Origin: Leptospira stimsonii
Lineage (GTDB): Bacteria > Spirochaetota > Leptospiria > Leptospirales > Leptospiraceae
Assembly: GCF_003545885.1 (NCBI RefSeq)
Contig: NZ_QHCT01000001.1
Coordinates: 744,001 to 808,000, forward strand
Reading direction: 5' to 3'
DNA length: 64,000 nucleotides
The number at the start of each line of letters is the position of its first letter. Position 1 is the stretch's first letter. The notes under the pieces are model-generated. The model was not told the origin of the DNA. It searched no databases and worked only from the letters and a program-made list of their open reading frames with translations. Below are positions 39,372 to 50,875 of the stretch, one piece after another. The translations under genes and the position numbers were made by a program.

Positions 39372-41414
39372 CTATCTCCCTTCCGCCCAGGATTCTTTTC
39401 TTGGATCGGCTCCTCCGTAGAGTTTTCCCGTTTTCGGATCTTTCAGCGAAATACAAGGAGCGGCGAAATCGTATTCCCAGGCATCGCGTCCAATCACGTC
39501 GTATCCCAATTCTTTTAACGCTTTTCCATGATTCATATCGATTTCTTTTTCCAATTCTAAACGACCCGGATAATAGGCATGAGGTGAAAAAGCGTCCGGC
39601 CAATTTAGGGAACGAAAACGAGGAGCATTGACTGCGGCTTGAGGATTCATACCGAAAACAAACATATTCAAAAAAACTTGTATAGTTGCCTGAGTTTGCA
39701 TGTCGCCGCCGGGAGTACCGAAACTCATCAAAAATTTACCATCTTTAAAAACCATCGAAGCGTTCGGAGTTATCGTCGGTCGTTTCCCGGGAAGAAGTGC
39801 GGAAGGATGGTTTGGATCCAATCGAAACTGAGTCATTCGAATTCCCAAAGTGATATCTCCTTCGATCATCGGCGATTGTGGAAAGTCGCTCGGAGTTAAA
39901 GAGAGGGAATTTCCTTTGGGATCGATGATGCTGAGATAAGTCGTATCCCGTCCGATTTTTCCGGTTTTTTCCCAAAGAGAAAGTTGCCGATCTTCGACGG
40001 AAGAATGGAATGCAAGAGGCGTTTCAAAAGAATTCAGTTTTCCGATCATACGTCGTAATACCGAAGTGTTGAGATTAGAAGAATCCGAGGTATTCTCTAT
40101 TGAAAGTTGATTTTGATCGATAGGAGAATCATTTTGATTCCGCAAAAAATTTTTCTTTTTTCTTTGAGAATCGAGTGAGTTTGAAACATTCTTCTTTTGA
40201 TAAACGACAGGATTTCCGAAGGGAGGGGTTTTACCGAATGCGGTGGGTTGCAAAAGTTTTCTTCTCTCGCTCGCATATTCTTTGCTTAGAAGTCCTTCCA
40301 GGGGAACATCTACAAAGGCCGGATCACCGAAATATTTTTCTCGATCCGCCATTGCGAGTTCAATCGCTTGCGCAACAGTATGTATGTATTTTGGAGAATT
40401 GTGACCCATCGATTTTAAATCGATTCCGTCTAAAATTTGAAGTGCAATTGGGACCACAGCTCCCTGGTTCCAAGTCTGATTGGAGAAGATCGTATAAGGC
40501 CCGTAGTTTCCTTGAAGCGGCTCTTCCCAACCGCCGGAATAGGTCGTAAAGTCCGATCTTACCATTGTTCCATCGTTTGCATCATGAGCCTGGATGATTC
40601 GATCCACGATCGGACCTTCGTAGAAATATTTTCGAACCGCGTCTAGAGCCTTGTTCCGATCCGGATTCAAGCGGAAGGTTTCGGATTCTACTTTCGCAAT
40701 TTCGCGTAACGTTTTTCCGAGCGCAGGACGTCGGAAACGCTCGTTCTGATAGAGTGGTTTCCACCATTTCTTATCCAAGTAAACTTCTGCATTGTATGGA
40801 AGAAGAATGGAAAATCCGAATCGTTTGAAAATATTGATATTTAGATTCCGCATCAGAATACGGTGAACGGGGAAGCCTTCTTCCGCAATTTTGATCGCCG
40901 GAGCGCTGACCTCTGTGAAACTCATCGTCCCGTATTTTTTTAGAAGCGCGACAATTACGTCGGGGGAAGCGGGAATCAACTGAGAACTATATTTCAAAGT
41001 TGGAATGTATTTGTGTCCCCTGGATTGAAAGTATTCGATCGTAGCTTTGGAAGGTGCCTTTCCCGCGCCGATATAACTTTCCACTTTCTGCGTTTTCGAA
41101 TCGTAAAAGAGTAAGGGAGCAACTCCGGGAAAAGAGGCTTCTTCGCCTTGTGTAACGTTTAACACGAGTAAGGCGGCAATTCCCGCGTCGGCCGCGTTTC
41201 CTCCTTTTTCTAAAATTTCCAGCGCTACTTTTGTCGCGAGAGGGTGACCGGATGCTACCATCATTTTTGATCCTTCTGCAAGAGGGCGATCTTGATGATA
41301 AGGATCGTTGAATTCTAAGATTTCATTGGGTCTAGAAAAAGTGAAGTAGAGGAAGAAGAGAAGAACGATTAGACTGAAAAGACTTCCAAGAATGTATTTT
41401 AGAATCCGGTTCAT
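39372..41414 (-). CDS. ggt: Gamma-glutamyltransferase with an insertion
   Basis: An N-terminal nucleophile hydrolase that cleaves or transfers gamma-glutamyl groups, for example from glutathione. The autoprocessing and nucleophile threonine is T491 in GRDTTYLSIID. SGHPLATKVALEILEKGGNA and TPGGDMQTQATIQVFLN are conserved segments. The N-terminus has one hydrophobic helix (ILGSLFSLIVLLFFLYFTF), so the precursor is exported or anchored. A Ser/Asn/Gln-rich stretch of about 80 residues (roughly 400-480) lies just before the nucleophile, and is absent from E. coli GGT, where the nucleophile is T391. AAGGAG precedes the start. It is a single-gene unit, converging with the thioesterase gene. Confidence 0.9.
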   Translation of the reverse strand: MNRILKYILGSLFSLIVLLFFLYFTFSRPNEILEFNDPYHQDRPLAEGSKMMVASGHPLATKVALEILEKGGNAADAGIAALLVLNVTQGEEASFPGVAPLLFYDSKTQKVESYIGAGKAPSKATIEYFQSRGHKYIPTLKYSSQLIPASPDVIVALLKKYGTMSFTEVSAPAIKIAEEGFPVHRILMRNLNINIFKRFGFSILLPYNAEVYLDKKWWKPLYQNERFRRPALGKTLREIAKVESETFRLNPDRNKALDAVRKYFYEGPIVDRIIQAHDANDGTMVRSDFTTYSGGWEEPLQGNYGPYTIFSNQTWNQGAVVPIALQILDGIDLKSMGHNSPKYIHTVAQAIELAMADREKYFGDPAFVDVPLEGLLSKEYASERRKLLQPTAFGKTPPFGNPVVYQKKNVSNSLDSQRKKKNFLRNQNDSPIDQNQLSIENTSDSSNLNTSVLRRMIGKLNSFETPLAFHSSVEDRQLSLWEKTGKIGRDTTYLSIIDPKGNSLSLTPSDFPQSPMIEGDITLGIRMTQFRLDPNHPSALLPGKRPTITPNASMVFKDGKFLMSFGTPGGDMQTQATIQVFLNMFVFGMNPQAAVNAPRFRSLNWPDAFSPHAYYPGRLELEKEIDMNHGKALKELGYDVIGRDAWEYDFAAPCISLKDPKTGKLYGGADPRKESWAEGR

Positions 41415-41750
41415 CAGTATTCTCCTTTTTGAACGTTCGTTTTAAGAACAGTTTGTCCTTTCTTTTTAACGAAGTTTTTTCCGACAAAGTATCGTTCTTT
41501 CGACTGGAGAATCTACTGAAAAAAAGAAGCGGGTAATGAATAACAGATTTCAGTTTTGCGGGAGTTCCCACACTGAGAGAAAAAAATTGGGTTTGTTCAA
41601 AGTCCAATTCTGTGATAAAGGAAAACTTCCGATTTTTTCCCGCCGTCCCGCCTCCACCACCCAACAAGGGTGGGGCCTTTTTTGTTTCAAAGCGGTCTCC
41701 TGTCGGAACTCAAGACGGGGAGAATTCTTTAATAAAGAGGAAATGATAAT
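41415..41750. other. Gap with a GC-rich hairpin
   Basis: No gene is convincing. A short hairpin, CCACCC (41657-41662), AACAA and GGGTGG (41668-41673) with TTTTTT at 41678-41683, has the form of a plus-strand terminator, but no plus-strand gene precedes it. A small untranslated RNA could be considered. Confidence 0.4.
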
Positions 41751-41786
41751 AAAAATTCTCCCCCCTTTTTTTCCGAAGGGGAGAAT
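41751..41786 (-). terminator. Terminator of the beta-oxidation operon
   Basis: ATTCTCCCC (41755-41763) and GGGGAGAAT (41778-41786) form a perfect 9-base stem. On the minus strand the stem is followed by TTTTATTATC. It lies about 55 bases downstream of the last gene of the operon. Confidence 0.75.
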
Positions 41787-41840
41787 CGATCGAATCTAAA
41801 AAAAAATTGGAAGAGAAAAAGGTTTAGAACTTAGAATGTC

Positions 41841-42278
41841 TCAGAGATCTTCTTCAGCTGAGTAAGTCAGAATCAAAGAAGAAATGAGTGTAAGAAGAAA
41901 TTGCGAGAATACCCAAAGCCAAACGATCATATTCGGAAGAACGTTTATAAAATTCAAAACAGAAATTGCTGGCCCAACGTAAGCCGCCAATGAAAAACAA
42001 ACCGCCACAATCAATCCGCCAACGATTCCACTTGGCAAAGATTCTTTAGAGAGACGAATCAGAATTCCCAAAAAGAAAACTTGGATCAGGTCTGCAACGA
42101 TAGGCCCTACCCATAAAATCATTCCCACAGATTGGAAGAAAGATTTATAGGCAGGGTCGTAGTAAAAGCGAGAAAACAAAAGACTGCGAAGAGGTACGGA
42201 GATCACTTCCCAAAAACCAAAGGCGATAAAAAGCCTTAAAAGAAATTGATTCCAGTCTTTTGCAGTCTTTAAGCTCAT
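41841..42278 (-). CDS. Membrane protein of unknown function, 145 aa
   Basis: Four hydrophobic segments are visible: [56 protein letters not shown] and [22 protein letters not shown]. There is no signal peptide or catalytic motif, and I do not recognise a family. It starts two bases after the thiolase stop, so it is certainly expressed with the beta-oxidation genes. A role in fatty acid uptake or membrane association of the pathway is possible but speculative. Confidence 0.72.
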   Translation of the reverse strand: MSLKTAKDWNQFLLRLFIAFGFWEVISVPLRSLLFSRFYYDPAYKSFFQSVGMILWVGPIVADLIQVFFLGILIRLSKESLPSGIVGGLIVAVCFSLAAYVGPAISVLNFINVLPNMIVWLWVFSQFLLTLISSLILTYSAEEDL

Positions 42279-42280
42279 TC

Positions 42281-43546
<1,266 letters not shown>

Positions 43547-43566
43547 GGTGATACCTGCCTTACTAA

Positions 43567-44901
<1,335 letters not shown>

Positions 44902-44916
44902 TCAATGGAATAGAAC

Positions 44917-45003
44917 CTGTTTAAAACAGCTATGCGGGGAGGAAAGGTTTTTTTCGAGCGACCGGCAGTAGAATTGTTCTAAAACAGAACGAATGTTCTG
45001 TTT
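44917..45003 (-). promoter_or_regulatory. Paired inverted repeats upstream of the beta-oxidation operon
   Basis: AAACAGAAC and GTTCTGTTT form a perfect 9-base dyad with a GAAT spacer (44982-45003). A second dyad, GTTCT-5-AGAAC, overlaps it on the left (44976-44990). A third element, CTGTTTAAAACAG, lies at 44917-44929, closer to the start codon. The shared CTGTTT/AGAAC words suggest multiple sites for one regulator, probably of the TetR type as in other fatty acid degradation operons. Confidence 0.6.
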
Positions 45004-45070
45004 AAACTCTCTCGAAAAGGCTGAAATTCGCTAACAAATTGATGATTTCTCTTCAAATTTTATAAAGAAT

Positions 45071-45592
45071 CTAAATTGGTAGCAGTGCTTCGTAAATTCT
45101 AAAATTTTCGGAATCAAAACAAACGAAGAATACTTTTTCAAGCGTGGTATCTTTTTTTAAGAAATCGAGAACTGAATGAACCGCAATTTTGCCCGCCCTT
45201 TCTTTTGGAAAATTATAAATTCCAGTGCTTATATTCGGGAAGGCGATCGTAAGAATCGAGTTTTCTTTGGCTAAACGAAGGCTATTCGTATAAGCGTTTT
45301 CTAATAGTTGATCTTCATTCTTCTTTCCTCCATACCAGATCGGACCTACAGCATGGATCACGAATTTCGCGGGAAGTTTTCCGGCAGTGGTAATTACGGC
45401 CTCTCCGGTCTTACATTCTCCTTGTCGGTTTCTGATTTTATAACATTCTTCCAATATTGCCGGACCTCCCGCGCTGTGGATCGCTCCGTCGACTCCTCCA
45501 CCGCCTAACAAAGAATTGTTGGCCGCGTTTACGATCGCATCCACTTTAAGTTTCGTGATATCATCTTGTATGAGTTGAATTCTATATTTCAT
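45071..45592 (-). CDS. Macrodomain protein (ADP-ribosyl hydrolase-like)
   Basis: This is a single macro domain of the YmdB/MacroD type. Proteins of this type remove ADP-ribose from proteins or deacetylate O-acetyl-ADP-ribose. The binding motif is [27 protein letters not shown], here about residues 17-43; the asparagines of NAAN and the GGGGVDGAI loop are intact. The phosphate loop [12 protein letters not shown] follows near residue 120. The 173 residues make up the domain alone. No signal peptide is present. It sits between two unrelated units and has no partner ADP-ribosyltransferase gene nearby. Confidence 0.9.
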   Translation of the reverse strand: MKYRIQLIQDDITKLKVDAIVNAANNSLLGGGGVDGAIHSAGGPAILEECYKIRNRQGECKTGEAVITTAGKLPAKFVIHAVGPIWYGGKKNEDQLLENAYTNSLRLAKENSILTIAFPNISTGIYNFPKERAGKIAVHSVLDFLKKDTTLEKVFFVCFDSENFRIYEALLPI

Positions 45593-45743
45593 TAGTCTTC
45601 TCTGATCGGTTTTTTGAAACGGGGTTTAATTCGATAGTTGAGTAAGCAAATTTTTCGATTTGAAATCTCGAAAAAAATATTCTTTTTATGATTTATTTTT
45701 TCAAGAACATTCCTCAAAGGCGAATTCGGGAACCGTTCTTAGT

Positions 45744-46283
45744 ATGGGAATATTACTTTTAAACTCCGATCATGAACTTCATACTACCCTCCAGGAAAAG
45801 CGAACAGATGTGGTAACCTTACTCGTTCCGAAAAAAACCTTACTCCGATTGAGTGAAAAGGAAAGGAGGAATCTTTCGAAGAGAATTCCTCTTCTTTTGG
45901 AAAGATATGCAAAATATCTTACTTCAATAAAACGAATAGGAAATAAAGCGGAGAAAACTTTATACCAACCCAGTCCAAGAAAAGGAGAAATGCAGAGAAT
46001 CAATGTTCGAGTAAGTAGGAAGAGCTGGGCGCTCCTGGGTTTGTTAGCCCAGGTTCACGGAGTTTCTCGTTGTTTTCTCTTTCATTTTCTTTTGGAACTG
46101 GATGAGTTGGGCGTCGGGGATTCGATCGTGAATATTATGAATGCGGGAGGTCCAACATTCCACAGGACTTACAGATATACATTTCATATCGATATCCTGA
46201 ATCATCGAATAAAACGATCCTTAAAATGCGATCCGATCGATTTTTTTCAGGTTTTGGATTATCGAGATCTTCCTGATTCTTGA
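45744..46283 (+). CDS. DUF1564 protein (Leptospira-specific family)
   Basis: The product matches my memory of the DUF1564 family, which is multi-copy in Leptospira and of unknown function. Recognisable segments are [62 protein letters not shown] and [20 protein letters not shown]. The middle, with [14 protein letters not shown] strand and helices, recalls ribbon-helix-helix DNA-binding proteins. The open frame extends to a TTG at 45660, but the first ATG (45744) gives the family's usual N-terminus. It is transcribed alone, ahead of a bidirectional terminator. Confidence 0.82.
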   Translation: MGILLLNSDHELHTTLQEKRTDVVTLLVPKKTLLRLSEKERRNLSKRIPLLLERYAKYLTSIKRIGNKAEKTLYQPSPRKGEMQRINVRVSRKSWALLGLLAQVHGVSRCFLFHFLLELDELGVGDSIVNIMNAGGPTFHRTYRYTFHIDILNHRIKRSLKCDPIDFFQVLDYRDLPDS

Positions 46284-46331
46284 AAAATAAATCGAATCAA
46301 AAAAAGCCGACCGATTTCAGAAGAATTTAAG

Positions 46332-46361
46332 ATTCTCCGAGCAAAAGAGTTAACTCGGAGA
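46332..46361. terminator. Bidirectional terminator between convergent genes
   Basis: TTCTCCGAG (46332-46340) and CTCGGAGAA (46353-46361) form a perfect 9-base stem with a 12-base loop. It lies between the DUF1564 gene and the convergent M48 peptidase gene. Confidence 0.65.
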
Positions 46362-46405
46362 AATGCCTCGTTTTTCTTCACTGAGAATTCTGGTCAAAAA
46401 TTTCT

Positions 46406-48385
46406 TTATTGAAGAATGATTTGATCGACTCTGTTTTTTCGATATTTCACAAATGCGTTTCCGTTTTGCGTATATCCTAAGTAGGGGCCGTTTTTTTGGA
46501 ATTGTTTTCCGAAAACTCTTTCCGCCGCTCCACGATCCGACCCGATCGAAACTCCTTTATCAATTCCAGGGCTATTGTCACCATAAGCGTTGACTTGGAG
46601 AACCGATCCGATGCTAAGAAGAAAAGAAGTTTCTTTTTTGTTATAAATATAAAACTCACTTCCCGAACTTTTATCCACTTGGATTCTATCCGGTTTTCCC
46701 CAGAGTTTTAATAAGTCCTCCAATTTATCTCCTGGACCGACGCCTCCCACCTTAAAGACATTTTGTTTCGGATTTTGAGAAGGATCTGGAAGAGAAATTC
46801 CGTGAAACTCGGCAAGGTGTTTCGCCCATCCGGAAGAAGAATCATAATTCTCCAAATAATACATCGCGAGTTGTTTCGTCTGCGGAGTCTTCGCTTTATA
46901 GGATTCTAGAAGAACATAATTGAGAATCGGTGTAAAGTTCTCATAGACGTAATCCGGATCAAGTTGCGTTTTCTGACGAATCGAATTTCCGATTCCCTGT
47001 AGATAGGCTTGAATCTCCGGATTGGTCTTTGCTTTTTCTCCGAAAGATTGAACTCGTTTGTCGACCATGGAGGCAACGGATTTAAAAACTTCTAAAGACT
47101 TCTCTTGATCGTCCGTCCAGTAAAACACGATCCCAAGATTATTCGCAAGTGGAATCGAATTCTCGGCCCGAACCGTGTTTCCGGCGAGGGACTTTGCAAC
47201 GTTCATGTCTTTATCCTCGTTGGAATAGGATAAGAGCACTGCGTAGTTTGAAATAAAATACGGGTCATCGGTTTTTAAGATGACCTTTTGATAAGCTTCT
47301 TTTGCTTTTTCGTAAGCGGCTTGATTTCCGGGAATCGTTCGCATAACTGCCCTTTTGCGAAGCCCGCCTGGAAAAACCATAGAATCCCGAAAGGAAGGCA
47401 TGTCGATCACTGGCTTTAGTTTGAGATCGTCATTGCTGGCACTTGCCATCCAAATTTTGTGAAGGCAAACTGCATAAGATTTTTCTAAATGAGTGTTCCC
47501 GGGGAATTTGGAAAGCGCCTTTTCAAGGTTTGTTTTTGCCTGATCTAGATTCTTCCCAAATTGAATATCGTCGTACGTTTTCTCCAAAGTTGCGAGCATC
47601 GAATAGAGTTCTTGCTTATCTCCGCTAAAACGGGAAAGACGATCGTTAGGTGAAGGATGGCTCGTAAAATAAAGCGAGGTCATCGACTCCGGACTTACCT
47701 TGTCTAATTTTTTGCTTACGATATATTCCTTATACTGATTATCGATATCGCTCATTAACTCCAAAGTACGAATCATATACTCGCCACCGTAACCGGCTTT
47801 ATTTAAAAGCTGAAATCCGGTTTGGTCAGCATCCACTTCCTGTTCTTGGGAGAATTTTAGATTATCCAGAACCGCTTCACCCGTAGGATTTTCCTTGAGT
47901 TGATAGAATTTTTTTACGGAATTAAACGTATGTTTATTATAATAATGTGATAGTTCGTGGGATAAGACGCCTGCGATGTATCGTTCGCGATAAAAATTCA
48001 TCTTTTCCTTTGCATCGGATTCCGAATTCGTAATAACCTGGTCCAGAATGTCGAGCGTTCCCGAATTGATGCAAAACTGTCCACCTGCCATCGCAAAGGC
48101 ATTGAAGGTATTGTCTTGGATGACGTTATACACGATCGGAAAGGAAGGATTTCCGGAAGAATCCGCAAGCTTTCGAAATGCGGCATCGATCGGTTTTTTC
48201 CATTGATTGTGGTCTTTCAAGACTTTTCTGGATTTTAGAATCGCTTTGTATTGGTAACCGCTTTGCCGAACAATTTGCGCATAGAGTTCGGAATCGAAAT
48301 TGATTGTATTGTTTTTTTGAGCGCTGAGTGAAAAACAACCAAGGACGGATAAGAAAAAAAGAATGTTCTTAAAAGCTCTAAACAT
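46406..48385 (-). CDS. M48-family metalloprotease with TPR-like and BamE-like parts
   Basis: The N-terminus is a signal peptide (FKNILFFLSVLGCFSLSAQ), so the protease is exported; the cysteine could be a lipidation site. The zinc site is LSHELSHYYNKH (HExxH) with the third ligand in QEQEVDADQTG. Residues about 270-480 are helical repeats of the TPR kind, as in the BepA/YfgC group that controls outer-membrane protein assembly. The last 110 residues contain GDKLEDLLKLWGKPDR and a second similar unit, resembling the SmpA/BamE fold. At 659 residues it is longer than BepA (487). Outer-membrane quality control is the inferred role. Confidence 0.88.
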   Translation of the reverse strand: MFRAFKNILFFLSVLGCFSLSAQKNNTINFDSELYAQIVRQSGYQYKAILKSRKVLKDHNQWKKPIDAAFRKLADSSGNPSFPIVYNVIQDNTFNAFAMAGGQFCINSGTLDILDQVITNSESDAKEKMNFYRERYIAGVLSHELSHYYNKHTFNSVKKFYQLKENPTGEAVLDNLKFSQEQEVDADQTGFQLLNKAGYGGEYMIRTLELMSDIDNQYKEYIVSKKLDKVSPESMTSLYFTSHPSPNDRLSRFSGDKQELYSMLATLEKTYDDIQFGKNLDQAKTNLEKALSKFPGNTHLEKSYAVCLHKIWMASASNDDLKLKPVIDMPSFRDSMVFPGGLRKRAVMRTIPGNQAAYEKAKEAYQKVILKTDDPYFISNYAVLLSYSNEDKDMNVAKSLAGNTVRAENSIPLANNLGIVFYWTDDQEKSLEVFKSVASMVDKRVQSFGEKAKTNPEIQAYLQGIGNSIRQKTQLDPDYVYENFTPILNYVLLESYKAKTPQTKQLAMYYLENYDSSSGWAKHLAEFHGISLPDPSQNPKQNVFKVGGVGPGDKLEDLLKLWGKPDRIQVDKSSGSEFYIYNKKETSFLLSIGSVLQVNAYGDNSPGIDKGVSIGSDRGAAERVFGKQFQKNGPYLGYTQNGNAFVKYRKNRVDQIILQ

Positions 48386-48823
48386 ATTCTCGCAACCTTT
48401 GAAACTATTTGAAAAGGACGGAACCCTAAGATCGCTAAAAAATCTGAAATGTCAAGCCTGAATTGCCGCCAATTTATTTCCGACGATTTCAATTTGTTGA
48501 GGCTAACATTTGTAAGAATTTATATCCTTTTTCAAAAAGAACTCAGACTCTAATACGAGTTTTGCGAGTCTTTCAAGGACAAAAATTAATCCGAATAGGA
48601 ATGGATTCGGACCTTCCTTTACCGCCAAAATTTGTGGAATACCTCTTCCGTTTTCCCTCCTTCTTTTCTACAGTTCGTATTCTTTCCTTAAATTATAATC
48701 TCGCAATAATTTTCACTTTAGATCAAAAAATGAAAGCAGCCCCATGAGAAAACGAACCGAACGTTTTGACTAAAAAACTCGTAACGAAATCAATCGGCTC
48801 GAAATCGGCAGGAAGATAAGAAT
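48386..48823. other. Intergenic region without a clear gene
   Basis: AT-rich sequence upstream of the M48 gene. Short plus-strand frames exist but have no family features or ribosome-binding sites. It should contain the M48 promoter. Confidence 0.5.
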
Positions 48824-49039
48824 TTATTGATAGGTTATTTTTCCATTTAAACCGCCGAAATCTTTAGGAATAAATTCAGAAGAGTAATACATTTTCCCTT
48901 TCTTAGAAAATAAACAATGGATTTCGATATCACACCGGTCGTGATCTATCTCTTGTTGGGAATGTAATGTATAAATGAGATTCGAAATTTGTAAGTTTTT
49001 TGGACCGAATTCTTGTTTTAGATTTTTGGAAAGAAGTTT
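48824..49039 (-). pseudogene. Decayed coding fragment, about 71 codons
   Basis: On the minus strand a frame from 49039 to the TAA at 48824-48826 reads as plausible protein, including KQEFGPKNLQISNLIYTL, DHDRCDIEIHCLFSKKGK and EFIPKDFGGLNG. There is no start codon near its beginning, and an in-frame TAA lies directly upstream. It looks like the 3' end of a gene whose 5' part is lost or frameshifted. I do not recognise the family. Confidence 0.4.
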
Positions 49040-49118
49040 TTAATTAATATTTCGGATGAATGCGAATTTATTCAGAAGAGATGTTCCAAAGATCCGATTT
49101 GAATTCGTGGAGTGTTTC

Positions 49119-49646
49119 TCAATCTTCTTCGGGAAGAAGAGGGGAAATAAAATATGCGATGAATTCTAATTTTCCGGTCGTTCCGGATTTTTGATAAATG
49201 GAAAACGTTTGATTTTCGATTGTTTTCAGACTTTTTCCGCGAATAGCGGCGATCTGATGATTGGACATTCCTCTCAGAAGCAATACAGCGATTTCCTTTT
49301 CCTTATCGGAAAGGTCCCATTCTTCCAATTGCCTTTGTAAGGATTCCCAGAAGGATTGATTCGTGTGTATCAGAAGTTGGTTTTTACTTTTGAGACCTTC
49401 GATCGCGACTTTTGCCGATTCTATTTCCGATTGAGTGTGTCTGATTTCTTGAAATAGAAAAAAAACGCCGATGATGGAAAGAATACCTACCGCGATCTCC
49501 ATCGTCGTAAAAAAAGCTTGGGATCTTTCGATCCAATTTATATCGAAAGCAAAAACTAAAATTTCTTCGAGAATCCAAAGTAAAATTAGAAAAACATAAA
49601 TTGAAAAAAAGTAGAACCGTTTTTCTTGAGGAAACCAGAGTCTCAT
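49119..49646 (-). CDS. Membrane-anchored LuxR-type regulator
   Basis: The N-terminal 75 residues have two hydrophobic segments (FFSIYVFLILLWILEEILVF and MEIAVGILSIIGVFFLF). A coiled-coil linker (residues about 78-110) and a C-terminal LuxR/GerE helix-turn-helix follow: DLSDKEKEIAVLLLRGMSNH, then KSLKTIENQTFSIYQKSG. The DNA-binding domain thus appears tethered to the membrane. There is no receiver or autoinducer domain. AAGG lies five bases before the ATG. It is divergent from the ankyrin lipoprotein gene, which could be its target, across a 289-base region with an inverted repeat. Confidence 0.87.
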   Translation of the reverse strand: MRLWFPQEKRFYFFSIYVFLILLWILEEILVFAFDINWIERSQAFFTTMEIAVGILSIIGVFFLFQEIRHTQSEIESAKVAIEGLKSKNQLLIHTNQSFWESLQRQLEEWDLSDKEKEIAVLLLRGMSNHQIAAIRGKSLKTIENQTFSIYQKSGTTGKLEFIAYFISPLLPEED

Positions 49647-49850
49647 TTTTACCTTCTAAAAAGAATCGCTTCCAACTTTACCTTTCCGATCTTAGATTCA
49701 AATCCTTTGATTCACTCGAATTCGATCAACAAATTTCAGGAAAGATTTTGAATGTATTGGAAAGTAAGAATTCCTTTGATTTACGAGTCAAGCCGGATAA
49801 AAGTTCTCGTATTATTCTTAGGTAAAAACCACTAAAGAGCAAATCACGCA

Positions 49851-49884
49851 TAGGTAATTGCCGTAGTTGCTGTGCCTACCTATT
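49851..49884. repeat. Inverted repeat ahead of the ankyrin lipoprotein gene
   Basis: ATAGGTA (49851-49857) and TACCTAT (49878-49884) flank 20 bases, about 50 bases before the ATG of the ankyrin gene. It may be an operator of the divergent LuxR-type regulator or an RNA hairpin. Confidence 0.45.
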
Positions 49885-49935
49885 GTTCTAAATTCAAAAA
49901 CGAGTATTCTTAGAGCACATTTGAGGAAAAAAGTT

Positions 49936-50463
49936 ATGAATCGGTTTCAATGCCTATCTCTACAATTTGGAAGAATCTTATTTTCCAAACAACGATATGT
50001 GCTCTTAAGTATTACGTCCGTTTTGCTCGTGTTAGCGGGTTGTATTCTTCCGCAGGAACGGAACGCGCCTTATATCTTAAGTCCTACTGATTATGTTTAC
50101 AAAGGGGATCTTCAGGGTTTGGAGAATGCTCTTCAAAGCGGACAGGGAATCAATCAGAGAGATCCTTTTTTCAGAAATTTCACACCTTTGATGGTCGCGG
50201 CTCGCGAAGGAGAATATTTAATTGCCGAATATTTGATTCGAAACGGAGCCGATGTAAACGCTAGAACAAGGGACGGTCATACCGCTTTGATGATGGCCGC
50301 CACGAATCGTTATCCCGAAATCGTCAAACTTCTAATCAAATCGGGCGCCGACGTTCATGCAACGAGCGCCCAAGGACATAACGCTTGGACGGAATCTACA
50401 TTAGAAGATTCTAAAATAGTTCAGGAGATTCTTTTGCAGGCAGGCGCCGGTAAAAGACCATGA
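49936..50463 (+). CDS. Ankyrin-repeat lipoprotein
   Basis: From the chosen ATG (GAGG upstream at 49923-49926) the N-terminus has a basic segment, the hydrophobic run VLLSITSVLLVLAGC and a lipobox cysteine. Three or four ankyrin repeats follow, with the clearest phrases FTPLMVAAREGEYLIAEYLI, NGADVNARTRDGHTALMMAA and KLLIKSGADVHA. Ankyrin repeats mediate protein binding, so this is probably an envelope protein that binds a partner. Its stop overlaps the start of the Gly/His-rich gene by four bases, suggesting joint function. An upstream in-frame ATG at 49867 is less likely. Confidence 0.85.
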   Translation: MNRFQCLSLQFGRILFSKQRYVLLSITSVLLVLAGCILPQERNAPYILSPTDYVYKGDLQGLENALQSGQGINQRDPFFRNFTPLMVAAREGEYLIAEYLIRNGADVNARTRDGHTALMMAATNRYPEIVKLLIKSGADVHATSAQGHNAWTESTLEDSKIVQEILLQAGAGKRP

Positions 50464-50852
50464 AACGATTACGTTACCTCTTACAGTTCATTTGCCTTCT
50501 TTTTTTTGGAGATTGTAATGTCGATACCGCACATTGCGAAAATGGATGTGATCGACAGCTTTCCACGTGCTTACTCATCGCGTTAAACGGTCAAACTCCG
50601 TCTCAATCCGTAGCGGTCTCTCTGATTTGTTATGAACTCTGCGACGCCTGTAAAAACAATTGCACTTCTCGATCCTCTTCGGGTACCTCCACCCGATCTC
50701 CAAGCACAAGAACGGGGGGAGGGAGTAGTGGAAGAGGAAGTAGTGGTGGCGGGCATGGTGGTGGAAGCGGAGGCGGAGGAGGTCATAGCGGAGGAGGAAG
50801 TGGCGGTGGTCACGGAGGAGGTGGGCATGGTGGTGGAGGAATTATATTTTAA
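50460..50852 (+). CDS. Cys-containing exported protein with Gly/His/Ser-rich tail
   Basis: I do not recognise a family. The N-terminus (RYLLQFICLLFFGDC) looks like a lipoprotein signal with a cysteine at about residue 19. Residues 19-68 hold seven further cysteines (for example HCENGCDRQLSTC and CDACKNNC), likely disulfide-bonded or metal-binding. The last 45 residues are almost only Gly, His and Ser, with repeats of GGGHGGG, and end in GGGIIF. Its coding strand is strikingly G-rich there, unlike its neighbours. It is coupled to the ankyrin lipoprotein gene by an ATGA overlap. Confidence 0.8.
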   Translation: MKRLRYLLQFICLLFFGDCNVDTAHCENGCDRQLSTCLLIALNGQTPSQSVAVSLICYELCDACKNNCTSRSSSGTSTRSPSTRTGGGSSGRGSSGGGHGGGSGGGGGHSGGGSGGGHGGGGHGGGGIIF

Positions 50853-50875
50853 AAATTGAATGTATTTTTCGGCTC

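Noticed and set aside
41332..41799. Short frames on both strands between ggt and the beta-oxidation operon
   Set aside because: They run through terminator-like hairpins and have low-complexity composition; no protein features.
48463..48747. 94-codon plus-strand frame
   Set aside because: No ribosome-binding site, no recognisable fold, and AT-driven composition.
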